Shown here piece after piece: positions 1 through 8,074 of a DNA stretch of 10,000 nt (position 1 is the first letter of the stretch; each line of letters opens with the position of its first letter). The stretch spans positions 1-10,000 of the forward strand of contig JAHBMJ010001070.1 in NCBI GenBank assembly GCA_018398765.1, in the 5' to 3' direction. The notes beneath the pieces were generated by a model. It did no database searches, was not told where the DNA came from, and worked only from the letters and a program-made list of their open reading frames with translations. This DNA is from Chromera velia (Eukaryota > Sar > Chromeraceae). Made by a program: the position numbers and the translations under genes.

Positions 1-262
1 TAAGACCCCCCCCCCCTCCAGCCCTCTTAATGCCCTCTTATGCAACGCCGTTGCATAAGGTATTTTGTACGAGCCCCCTACTCCAGTTGACAGAAAAGCC
101 ATGGCAGATAGCAAGACAAAATTAGATGCCCTCTGAAGCCAGCTCCGTCTGCTTAATTGGGCCTCATTTGGTGTTTGCAATTTATCCTGAACGATTCAGT
201 TGAAAGTTTGTTCTTGAATTCCCGCGATCCGTTATATAGTATAGTGTAGGATTGAAATTTCC
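1..262. other. 5' flank of the secreted-protein gene
   Basis: No gene is visible here. The stretch begins with a run of 11 C (6-16), then two direct copies of GCCCTCTTA, then a perfect inverted repeat at 37-59. A TATA-like segment, TTATATAGTATAG, lies at 232-244, about 20 bases before the ATG at 263. That is close for a TATA box, so it may equally be leader sequence. Probably promoter and 5' UTR of the gene that follows. Confidence 0.45.
37..59. repeat. Perfect 10-bp inverted repeat with 3-base loop
   Basis: CTTATGCAAC (37-46) is followed by GCC and then its exact reverse complement GTTGCATAAG (50-59). It could be a palindromic factor-binding site or the remnant of a small mobile element. 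No second copy was found in the window. Confidence 0.75.
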
Positions 263-2636
263 ATGTCCTTCATAGTGTTTTCCTTTCTGCTCGGATCTAC
301 CTTGTCCTTTCAGGTTCAAGGAAGGACCGTTGAGAATGTGAGTCAACAGGAATCTTCTCTCTCCTTTGTGCTCGAAGGGATGGAGTTGATGCGTCAGAAT
401 TCACTTTTCGATTCTGCGGGTGTTCACCCCGTCTCCGAAGTTGCAATTCAGGACAGCAGGGAGTCTGCCGTCTCTGCACACGGCTACACTCTTACGGAGG
501 CAGAGGCCAATCACAATCCTGGTAATTGTCCTTCTCTCGGCTCGGGCTTCCAGTGCGGATACAGCGTGAACGCCCCATACCGGGGCCTCGGGGGGGCCAG
601 TAGCTCTACAGACTGCTTCAACAAATGCGCAGCCAACAGAAGAGCAGGAGAGACGGCATGCGCTTATCAGTGCAATGGGTGTTGGCTGGGGGTGGGCACT
701 GTATATCAAGGCAAACACGGCTGTTGGGTCTCCTCGCGACTTATCAATCCCCCGGCCCCTCCTGCTCCTGCTCCACCGCCCCCTCCCCCCTCAACAACTT
801 CTTCCCCCGATTCCGTCACCTGCACGATGACCATCGACAACGAGATCACGAAAGTTTTCTTCGACGGTGCTGACGTGACGAGTAGTGTGAAAGGAAAGCT
901 GAACAGCTGGTATGATGTAAAGACCCTCGAGACGCGAAAAAGGGTTTGTCCTGTCGTGCATCCTTCGTTGCATGCTACTGAAAGTTTTTCAAGAATTGAA
1001 TTTCTAAACACGACCCGGGGTCCTATATATATCCTCTCGTTGTTCGCTTTGTTTTTTCCGGTTGCCTGTGCATGTCCTTCCTTCCGTCTTGCGGATCTCT
1101 GTCTGTCATTCCGCTTTCTTCTCGAAGTACTTTCGTGTGTCTGTGACTAGATTCTGCGTCCCAGCCCTCGCTCTAGCCTCTCTCTTTTCCCATACCTACC
1201 CGTGTCTAAAGAATCGGTATGGCTGGGCGGCGGCAGAAGGGACAGGTGCGAGGCAGGGGATCAGAGAAAGAAACCACAAGAGTCAAACAGAAAAAGACAG
1301 AGACAGAAGGACGGATGGAAAGTTCTGGACTCCCCCCCCCTTCAGGACGCTCAGCTCTCTCTTCACTACTTTGTCACCTGTGGTTTTCCTCTTTATACCT
1401 GTATGCACATATGCGTCCCTGTATGCATGTTTGTATGTACTTATGCATCCATGTGTGTCTGTTTGCTCAGATGCTTCACTGGTGATTGTTGGTCTCGACT
1501 TTGGCGTCACCCCGAAGAACTTGATTGGGTGTGCGTGGGCGGGTCTCTCCCTTACCTGTACGGCCGTTGACGCACGCTCTCCCTGGAACGGTCTGACCAC
1601 CGCACACCAATCCCTGAAGTCGCAAGGGTATGACGACGCAGCAAGCATCCCCATCGGTGTGGGGGAGAATTTGTTCCCCGATGCGGACTCCTGGCCTGAT
1701 GCGTGCGTCACCACCTCTCCATACTCCCTCGCGGGACACCCGAATGTCCCGAAGCGGTGGGCAGGCAATGCGAAGAAATACGCCGTCTTCAGGTATGGCA
1801 GCGAGCCAGAACATTCAGCGACATGCAGCTGCTTCCTTCCTTCTTTCATTTGTTCGTCCGTTCCTCATCAGACTTTATCTCGGTGTTCCGTTTCCTCCTT
1901 CCCTCTTTCTTCCCATGTTTCCTTTCGTGCGTGCCTCCTTCCTTCCTTCATTCATCCATTCTTTCTTAGGTTTCCTTCCTTCCTCCTTTCCTGCCTAGCC
2001 AGCTTGCTTCCGTCTGGTCTAGCTGTCATCTGTTTTCTGCAGCCTGCCTGAATCTCTCTCAGATTGCATCATCGTCATCATCATGCCATGCCGTGATGCC
2101 GTCTTGATCCTTTCCTTCCTGCAGATTCTCTCCCTTGGGATCCCCCAAACCCCCTCCAAAAGTGTCAACAACCACATTGACTCCAGCGCCCCCCCCCCAC
2201 GTGCCCCCCCTCTCCCACCTGCGCCCCCGTTCCGTCCTGCCCTCCGCCCACAACCTGCCCCGAAATACCAACCTGCCCTCCGCCCACAACCTGCCCCGAA
2301 ATCCCAACCTGCCCTCCGCCCACAACCTGCCCCGAAATCCCAACCTGCCCTCCGCCCACAACTTGCCCCGAAATCCCAACCTGCCCCCCCTGCGATGCAC
2401 AAACACCAGGCGACACTACGAGCACCACGACGGTGACGACTACTTTCGGAGGCCGGTCATTCCACTGCGCGGACAGACCCGGCTTTGTGGACAAGTACGG
2501 CAGCGGGTGCGGGTGGTACAAGAAAGGCCACGAGCTGTGTGAGCTTGCCAGCCGCTTCGCCAACGAAAACGGCGTCAGCGCCTCTACTGCCTGCTGCGCT
2601 TGCTCGGGAGGGGACGTGACGGTGACGACAAACTGA
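263..2636 (+). CDS. Secreted mosaic Cys-rich protein with galactose-binding-like domain (3 exons, frame break in exon 3)
   Basis: Proposed exons: 263 to about 943-947, 1471-1792 and 2125-2636. The first exon encodes a signal peptide (about residues 1-20, ending FQVQG). It continues with an eight-Cys region (Cys 89, 98, 118, 122, 133, 137, 140, 154), loosely PAN/apple-like around TDCFNKC..CAYQCNGCW, and a Pro-rich linker (162-182). From residue 186 through exon 2 there is a beta-sandwich resembling galactose-binding-like domains: IDNEITKVFFDGADVT, then SW, then SLVIVGLD, and a closing YAVFR. Exon 3 encodes a Pro/Thr linker, four 12-residue CPPPTTCPEIPT repeats and a final domain with CADRPGFVDKYG, CGWY and ACCAC. 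The protein is probably exported to the surface or wall and may bind glycans; its function is unknown. Odd points: the frame changes at the ten-C run 2189-2198, and the exon 1 donor is ambiguous. The match to domain families is from memory of their patterns, not from a search. Confidence 0.75.
948..1470 (+). other. Intron 1 of the secreted-protein gene (donor uncertain)
   Basis: The acceptor is clear: a pyrimidine-rich stretch ending GTTTGCTCAG, then the SLVIVGLDFG coding frame. The nicer donor at 944 (AAAAAGG then GTTTGT) leaves the wrong phase for that frame. The donor at 948 (GTCCTG) fits the phase but is weak. A micro-exon inside the intron is a third option. A run of nine C lies at 1332-1340. 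Confidence 0.55.
1793..2124 (+). other. Intron 2 of the secreted-protein gene
   Basis: The donor is TTCAG|GTATGG right after the YAVFR codons. The acceptor is CCTTTCCTTCCTGCAG, ending at 2124. The intron is 332 bp and rich in CTTC/TTCC pyrimidine repeats. Phase 2 joins to a frame reading FSPLGSPKPPPK in exon 3. An alternative acceptor (CTCCAG ending at 2186) with a weaker donor at 1785 would avoid the later frame break but has poor consensus. Confidence 0.65.
2189..2198 (+). repeat. Ten-C homopolymer at the frame break of exon 3
   Basis: Upstream of the run the spliced frame reads PKVSTTTLTPAPPP. Downstream, the frame that gives CPPPTTCPEIPT repeats and the Cys-rich domain is shifted by one base. 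That downstream frame has a TGA at about 2178, before the run. Nine C instead of ten would fuse the two frames seamlessly. Confidence 0.8.
2242..2385 (+). repeat. Four tandem 36-bp units encoding Pro/Cys 12-mers
   Basis: Four head-to-tail 36-bp units start at 2242, 2278, 2314 and 2350 and differ by only one or two bases. In the frame of the C-terminal domain each encodes CPPPTTCPEIPT. A degenerate partial unit precedes them. Because the unit is a multiple of three and lacks stops, the array is also open in the other frames, which creates long spurious ORFs on both strands. Confidence 0.9.
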
Positions 2637-2702
2637 AAACTTGACACCACGTAGCTTAGTTGGCACCACACCAGCTTAGTTAATTGGCGTGCTTGTTTGA
2701 AT
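2637..2702 (+). other. Probable 3' UTR of the secreted-protein gene
   Basis: Short region after the TGA ending at 2636. It contains two near copies of CACCAC..AGCTTAGTT. No AATAAA hexamer was seen. Confidence 0.35.
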
Positions 2703-3330
2703 TATTTAAGGCAAGGCAGAGCATTCGAAGAAGAGATGTGAGAAAACGAGGACGGGAAAGCGAGCGAACCAGAAGGAAAGAGTGCGACAAGGAGAGAGAG
2801 CGAGAGGGATGGAGGGAAAGAGAGAGAGCGGAACTAGTGTGTTGAAAAAGAGAAAGCCTAAGGGATGGCCATGCAGAATCACAGGACCGTTTGTGTTTGA
2901 CCTTGCACTTGTGCCCGTGCAGAGGAGGAAGAAAAGGGAAAATAACGTGCATGGAAATTTGTGAGGTCGGGAGATAATTAAGTAAATCAAGGTGAATCGA
3001 CGCATCTATCGAGAAGGGGAAGCGGGATGAAGGGGTATCTCTTCCACCTGCAGCTCTGGGTACGATGGAAAGTCCGGAAAGGTAGTGAGAAGGACAGAAA
3101 AGAAGAATTAAATCAAGAAGGGACGAAGGAAGGAGGGAGATCTGCGACAAGAATGAAAGAATCATTCGAGATCTAATGAATCCATCTGCATGTGTCTCTC
3201 CTCTGTCTCTTGCCGCTCTTTCTTGCGTCTGCCGAATTCGATCGAGTGGCTTCTTTCTGTCCCTGATCTCCAGCTCTGTCAAGGTTTGAAAAGATGAAGG
3301 GGGAAAGGAAAGAAACCAGGAAAGAAACAT
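2703..3330 (+). other. Purine-rich (GA) non-coding tract
   Basis: The + strand is dominated by GA-rich words such as GGAGAGAGAGCGAGAGGG for roughly 600 bp, densest at 2710-2840, with a mixed pyrimidine patch near 3190-3280. A 216-codon open frame on the - strand covers it. It is a Ser/Leu/Phe/Arg low-complexity product, expected because a pyrimidine-rich strand rarely forms stop codons. I see no gene. Confidence 0.6.
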
Positions 3331-3667
3331 GCAATCTGTCTCAAGTTCCGTATCAACTGCATGGCTCGTATGATCTCATATGCAGCTCCCATGTGCTGTC
3401 TCGCGCTGCTACCTTTTCATGACCCCTTGAGAAGACAAAGATACACACATACGCAGGGAGAAAGGGAAGGGAAGAAAGGCCCTTGAACTCCAAAACGTTA
3501 ATGACAGTGTGTTAACAATCTGGTGAAATGTGATCCGAGTCGCAAGAAAGGTTTGGTTGTTTTAAGTAAGGTCAGCTAGTACATTATTTTATACTAGAAT
3601 TTATTAGATTTTTTTAAAATCTACAATAAACCATAACTTAATTGTTGAAAAAGTTAGTTAGAAGCTC

Positions 3668-3683
3668 ATATTAAGCTTAATAT
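3668..3683. repeat. 16-bp perfect palindrome
   Basis: ATATTAAGCTTAATAT reads the same on both strands and is followed by a further ATTAAGC copy. In AT-rich DNA such palindromes are fairly common, so function is doubtful. Confidence 0.7.
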
Positions 3684-3723
3684 TAAGCATAGACATAGCG
3701 GGAAGGCCCTAGGGCGGAACATA

Positions 3724-3742
3724 TCAATCAATCAATCAATCA
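3724..3742. repeat. TCAA tetranucleotide array
   Basis: Nearly five uninterrupted copies of TCAA in AT-rich intergenic DNA; a simple microsatellite. Confidence 0.8.
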
Positions 3743-4161
3743 AGCAGCATTATTTTGGTGATATATTTCTAATCAATCAGTCAATTAATAAAATTAATTA
3801 TGACTTAGCTTAAATTCGGCTAAATCGATCTCATCAGTACGTCTGTTAAGCATTACTAAGGCGTATCATATGGATATAACGGGAAGCTAGCTAGACAACA
3901 ACCATTTTTTTTTTTTTTCTTTTCAACATGTACATATTAACATCTTTGAATTAAACTAGTAATTGAACTAGCGTTTGAACAATGAAGTTGAATGAACTGG
4001 TAAATCCCTTGGTAAATTCACGTTCCACCCTTTTTTTTGCATGTACAGCATTGATCAACGAAAGAAAAGGGAAAGACTTTTAAATGAATTCATCTCATCA
4101 AGTCTAGCAGCAACTTGCCATTTAGCTTGCAATGGACTGTTGGGAGTCTGTTGCCAGCAAG

Positions 4162-5613
4162 CTAGGCAAACTTAAATGGAAACTCCGGATTCTCTCCCGG
4201 TTGTGACGCATCGAAATGGCTCTTCAACCCCCCCCAGCTGTGGCTGACGTACGCCTGTTGTCTCAAAGGGGTCTCCAACAGCGTCTTCGAGGGTTCCCAT
4301 ACTAGGGAGGACTCCAGCATGAACGCCATAGTGTCTCTGTATCTCTTCGGAGTCGTCGTGTCCTCCGACGATGCTGCGTCAAATGCAGCGGCATCAGGGC
4401 CGTGAGCGCTCATGCTGTTATGGAGCGACGCCCCCCCCGGACTGAACCCCCCACCGCCTGGTTTGGCGTCATAGGAGCCGTGAATCAGGCCCATGAACTC
4501 AGACATAACATTGCGGTGGAACCAGGGGGGACGGAAGGTGTTCTCCATGGTGACCCACCGGGGAGGGAAGATGACAAAGTCAATGTTGGCTGTGCCCGGA
4601 TTGACAGAGGGAGACGTGACGACAGTGTAAATGGAAGGGTCTGGGTGGTCGTGCGTGACTGAGTTGATGCATGTGAACAGACGGAGATCATATTTCCAGG
4701 GAACATAATTTCCATACCATGCCACCACATCAAGGGGTGAGTGCCTTACTTCTCCCTCCCACAGATTCCCAAGGAACTTATTCACAAGACGAAAGGGCCC
4801 ATCGCCGTCTGCCGTCTCCTCAAAGGAAGCCTCAGGTGTGAGGAAGTGACGGGGATTGGCTAGACCTGATGAGGACCCTATCGGGCCTAGGTCTGGAATC
4901 ACAAAGTTTTGGCCGTAGTTCTCGCAAGCGTAACCCCTGGAGGGCCCGTCCGGCAGATCTACTTGGAATTTCATCCCTTTCGGAACAAAACCAATCTCAA
5001 GAGGGGACACCTCCATCACCCCCAGCTCTGTCTTCACATGGAGACGGCCGGTTTGTGGGATGAGGAGCATGTGGGCGTCTGCGTTGGTGAAAATCACGCG
5101 GCTCGTGGTCATGTTCTCATTGGCAGTGTACATAAGACACGCCCCCCCTGTGCCTCCCTGGGGACTTCCGTTGGCTGCCATGGTCATCAGTCCTTCAAGA
5201 AAGTTTGTGCGTTTGTCAGGAGACGGGAAGTCGGGGGGGCTCCACCGGAGTTGTTCGGGAGTGCAGGAGTGTGAAAAGGGGGGGGTGACGAAGAGCGAGG
5301 AGGGGAGCATCCTCAAAGAAAAAGGGGTGTGGGAGACCTGCAAATGACAGAGAGCATGCTGTGATTATGAACACCGAAAAGAGAACGCTCTGTAGCCGAG
5401 GGAGAAAGATTCACTTACCGACGGCCGCACTCGGTACATCCACACAAACTGATTCCGAACGCGAGGAGCAGTGAAAGCGGTCCCGGAAAGCTGTTCTGCA
5501 TAGAGACCATACGGAGGCTTCTGAGGACTGTTCTGGCCCTTTGGTAGTGCCTTCACGAGAGCCTCTGTGGAGAACATGTTGCCGAACCCCGGCATATACT
5601 TGAGACCCTTCAT
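4162..5613 (-). CDS. HGD: Homogentisate 1,2-dioxygenase (2 exons)
   Basis: This Fe(II) dioxygenase opens the ring of homogentisate to give maleylacetoacetate in tyrosine catabolism. Exon 1 is 5613-5419 and exon 2 is 5337-4162; together they encode 456 residues, close to the roughly 445 of animal enzymes. The ATG at 5613 was chosen because [12 protein letters not shown] matches the family N-terminus. Exon 1 carries [20 protein letters not shown] and ends at RPS; exon 2 resumes with VSHTPF, exactly the family's RPSVSH-PF junction. Later family motifs are [45 protein letters not shown] and DFVIFPPRW. The iron ligands and active-site residues are present: His339 and Glu345 in [17 protein letters not shown], His377 in AHGPDA, and His296 in DHPDPS. 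No targeting peptide is obvious, so the enzyme is probably cytosolic. Homogentisate is also the precursor of tocopherol and plastoquinone in algae, so the enzyme competes for it. The gene looks intact. Confidence 0.96.
5338..5418 (-). other. Intron of the homogentisate dioxygenase gene
   Basis: An 81-bp phase-0 intron with the consensus donor GTAAGT and an acceptor CTGTCATTTGCAG. Removing it joins RPS to VSHTPF, as in intronless homologues. Confidence 0.95.
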
Positions 5614-6141
5614 AGTGCACAATCAATTTCTCGAACAACGCACACACGGACTCACAGAGATCGATGGATGGCACGACTTCAGTTAGTCTGCCTCTCCACT
5701 GTAGACGTGAGCCAACGGTGGTGTCAGTGATGGAAGAAAAGGGAATTCTGACCACATCCGGCTCTGCACAATTTGAGTTACCGATGTGAAGTACTGCAAG
5801 TGCATGACGTCATGGGAATCATATATATGCGGGAGCCTGTTGTTTTGATGATTTTTGTTGCATGGCTTGCCGCCCTTGCAATCGGCCGCGCGGGCGAGAC
5901 TGCCGGCCGCGGTGAGTCGCGGGTCGCGCGCCCAATCGCGTCCATGCATGCCGGGGCCATCCGGCCGCGTCTCTGATCCGTCTCTGACATGCCGATCAGC
6001 GATCGGTCATATTCGGTCATGAACGGTGCTCCCGTGTCCGTCTTGCAATTGAAAACTTTCGTCGTCAAATTCCCCTTTGGAGTGCGAGATGTCTGAGTAG
6101 ACCTACTACTAAATGAGTGCATTTCAAGTGAAGTTGAAGTC
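5614..6141. promoter_or_regulatory. Divergent promoter region between HGD and the S18m gene
   Basis: The two genes are transcribed away from each other from this 528-bp stretch, which has no credible gene of its own. It contains a palindromic CRE-like site with a TATA-like run next to it. A CpG-rich block (about 5868-5975) has several GGCCGCG and CGCGC words, and CGGTCAT occurs twice at about 6004-6021. Frames seen on either strand lack protein-like composition. Confidence 0.5.
5804..5828. promoter_or_regulatory. CRE-like palindrome plus TATA-like run
   Basis: ATGACGTCAT at 5804-5813 is a perfect 10-bp palindrome containing TGACGTCA, the classical bZIP (CREB/ATF-type) site. ATATATAT follows at 5821-5828. 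They lie about 200 bp before the HGD start and about 310 bp before the S18m start, so either gene could use them. Function is inferred from the motif only. Confidence 0.35.
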
Positions 6142-7219
6142 ATGCATATCTCCATGTCTTTGAGGTTCTTGCCTGGTTACCGAGCATTTGTCTCGACGAA
6201 CCGTCTACATGTATCTCAGCTGTCTCCGAAGCTCTTCCAGTCATGTGCATCACTGAACCGGTCTGCCTCTCCATATTCGTCATCAACTCCGCCTTCGGGG
6301 TCCCATGATTCCTTGCCCCCTGTCGAGTCTGACAGACCCTCCCAGAATAGGGGAAGTCACCACAGAAGTAGAAGTCAGTTCAGCCGTCTCGTGGAAGATC
6401 CTCGAGACAGAGTCAACATCAGACAGACAGACACACCCCCGCCCGCCTCCTCCAGTCCCCGCGAAACAGAAGTTGAAAAAGACGTCAAAGTCTCCCCTCA
6501 CGGCACCTCAGATGCGCTCTTCAAAGAGTGTCTCGACAGGATACGACAGCAAAGGTTTGAGGCCGACCCCGATTTCGATACGGGGGGCTCACCTGTGATT
6601 GACAAACTGACGGCAGACGAAATGGAGATCACTCGGAAACTCTTCCAACGCATAGACCCTGACCGTGAGGTTGCTCCCCGTCTAGAGCACAAGGACAGGT
6701 ACATAGATCCGTACTGGGACCCGTTTGCGAAGGTAGAGGAGATGAGAGACCAGTTGGCAACGGACTTTAACGATTATGTCAAGCTTCTGAGTGCTGCAGA
6801 GGCCCGGAAGGAGAAGTTGAAACTTCGGAAGACGTTGAAAGATAAGTATCCCTACTTCAATCCCTACTCAAAACCCAGCCAGGAAAGATATAAACGCGAA
6901 CAGCAGCCCGAGTTTCCCTATCCCCACCACAATCACGAAAGATTCTGGAACCCCCCCCCCGACACACGCACGCTGTTGAAGAACAGAGGCCGCATGATCA
7001 CTTGGCGGGACCTCGACGTTCTTCACCACTTCGTTGCTGACAACGGATACATCCTCCCACGACGCATCACAATGGCAACTCGGAGACAGCAGAGGGCCAT
7101 TTTCAACGCCATCTCAATGGCGCGTCGCCTGGCCATCATGCCATACGACTGGAAGCCCTCGGCCAGTGAGAGGATGCCCGTCATGGATCCCCTGCAGGTG
7201 TGTGTGTGTGTGTGTGTAG

Positions 7220-7263
<44 letters not shown>

Positions 7264-8074
7264 GGGTGTGTGTGTGTGTGTGTCCATCTTCCACGAAGTT
7301 GTTCAGGGGCGAATGAGATGACGGCTTCTTTTCGAATCTCTCCTTAGAGATTCGATGACTCTGTTCTCTCTCCTTGGTGTGCTCACGCATTCTCGGTCTC
7401 TTTGTGTCTCTCCCGTTTCCTTTGTGCCCGCAATACTCCTTTCGTGTCTGCCCCCCTTTCTGTCTGTCTCTTCCTCTACTGCGTTTTTTTTTTGTTTACA
7501 ATTCTTTGAACACATCCATCTGTCCATCTTGCATTCTCTCTTTCTTCTGCAGTACATCGCGGAAGAGATGACTGATCGCTACATCGAGAGGAGAGACAGA
7601 CGGGCTCTGGCAATCCTGAAGGTCTGTCTCTCTTTGTGGATGTTCGCTTTTTGAACTGATGGATGCTTCTTCGGCAGACCGTCTCGTTGTTTGCGGCTTT
7701 CTTCATTGGATGGATGGATGGATGGATGGATGGATGGATGGATGGATGGATGGAAAGATGGGTGGATGGATGGATGGAAAGATGGGTGGATGGATGGATG
7801 GATTTTGTGTTATGTTGATCATTTTGAATGTACCCCCTCACGCGTACAGGTGATGGAACGGCGGTACCCCTCCCTGGAGTTCAAAAGGCTCCACAAGTTC
7901 CTGCGTGCCCAGGAGCAGAGGGAAGACGCGGAGGCCGTCCAGAAAGCAGAAGAGGAGGCCGGGGACTTCTCGAGACTGCTCAGTCGGTACACACGACTAC
8001 AGCAGGACAGGGGGCCTTCATGGGAGACGGGAGAGACGGCGCCGTACTCCTACAGCCCATCAGCGACGAGTTGA
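6142..8074 (+). CDS. Mitochondrial small-subunit ribosomal protein bS18m (3 exons)
   Basis: This is a structural protein of the mitochondrial ribosome small subunit. Exons 6142-7197, 7553-7621 and 7850-8074 join in phase 0 to give 449 residues. The S18 core is at about 286-336: [20 protein letters not shown], then [20 protein letters not shown], then RRLAIMPY. This parallels the bacterial pattern of a ring of basic residues after GKILPRR, an HQR-like segment and RAR..LLPY. The N-terminus ([17 protein letters not shown]) is basic, hydroxylated and free of acidic residues, as in a mitochondrial presequence; no signal peptide suggests a plastid form. Bacterial S18 has about 75-90 residues, so this protein carries an unusually long N-terminal extension. 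That extension is low-complexity at about 45-120, then charged and helical-looking at about 125-260. There is also a C-terminal tail of about 113 residues, rich in Glu, Arg and Gln. A run of ten C at 6951-6960 lies in frame (N-PPP-D). Confidence 0.88.
7198..7283 (+). repeat. (TG)n microsatellite with two TAGGGG interruptions
   Basis: About 86 bp of GT/TG dinucleotides, broken twice by the identical interruption TGTAGGGGTG. The repeat starts at the intron's first base, so it supplies the 5' splice site and many overlapping GT decoys. Confidence 0.95.
7198..7552 (+). other. Intron 1 of the S18m gene, starting in a TG repeat
   Basis: A 355-bp phase-0 intron. The donor is CTGCAG|GTGTGT, the first unit of a TG microsatellite. 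The acceptor is TCTCTCTTTCTTCTGCAG. The rest is pyrimidine-rich and includes a run of nine T near 7486. Confidence 0.85.
7622..7849 (+). other. Intron 2 of the S18m gene
   Basis: A 228-bp phase-0 intron. The donor is CTGAAG|GTCTGT and the acceptor CACGCGTACAG, after which the frame reads [18 protein letters not shown]. Most of its middle is a TGGA repeat. Confidence 0.85.
7707..7803 (+). repeat. (TGGA)n tetranucleotide array
   Basis: About 97 bp of TGGA units with two identical AAAGATGGG interruptions 24 bp apart, giving a small higher-order repeat. It lies wholly within intron 2 and produces spurious open frames on both strands. Confidence 0.95.

Larger units (their letters stand above)
3331..4161. 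other. AT-rich intergenic region between convergent genes
   Basis: No coding frame is credible. From about 3480 to 4100 the sequence is AT-rich with small palindromes (3605-3623 and 3668-3683), an AATC tetranucleotide array at about 3724-3742 and a T run at about 3904-3922. It separates the 3' ends of the secreted-protein gene and the dioxygenase gene. It may hold the latter's 3' UTR or decayed mobile DNA. Confidence 0.5.

Noticed and set aside
1062-1470. Open frame upstream of exon 2 in the same frame
   Set aside because: Its residues (for example CTYASLYACLYVLM) are unlike the flanking domain, and a good acceptor at 1470 marks the sequence as intron.
2019-2671. Several open frames on both strands across the 36-bp repeats
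   Set aside because: The repeat unit is a multiple of three without stops, so all frames stay open. Only the frame continuous with the CADRPGF and ACCAC domain has sensible Cys content.
2680-3330. 216-codon open frame on the - strand starting with ATG
   Set aside because: The product is low-complexity Ser/Leu/Arg/Phe with no domain pattern. The frame lies in a pyrimidine-rich strand where stop codons are rare by composition.
5778-6155. 125-codon frame on the - strand between HGD and S18m
   Set aside because: It overlaps the promoter region and the S18m start, has no recognisable pattern and no consensus start context. Treated as chance.
7210-7270. TAGGGG units as telomere-like repeats
   Set aside because: Only two copies, and these are identical interruptions of a TG microsatellite, not a tandem telomeric array.
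7659-7853. Trp/Met/Asp-rich peptide over the TGGA array
   Set aside because: It is a direct translation of a microsatellite inside an intron bounded by good splice sites.
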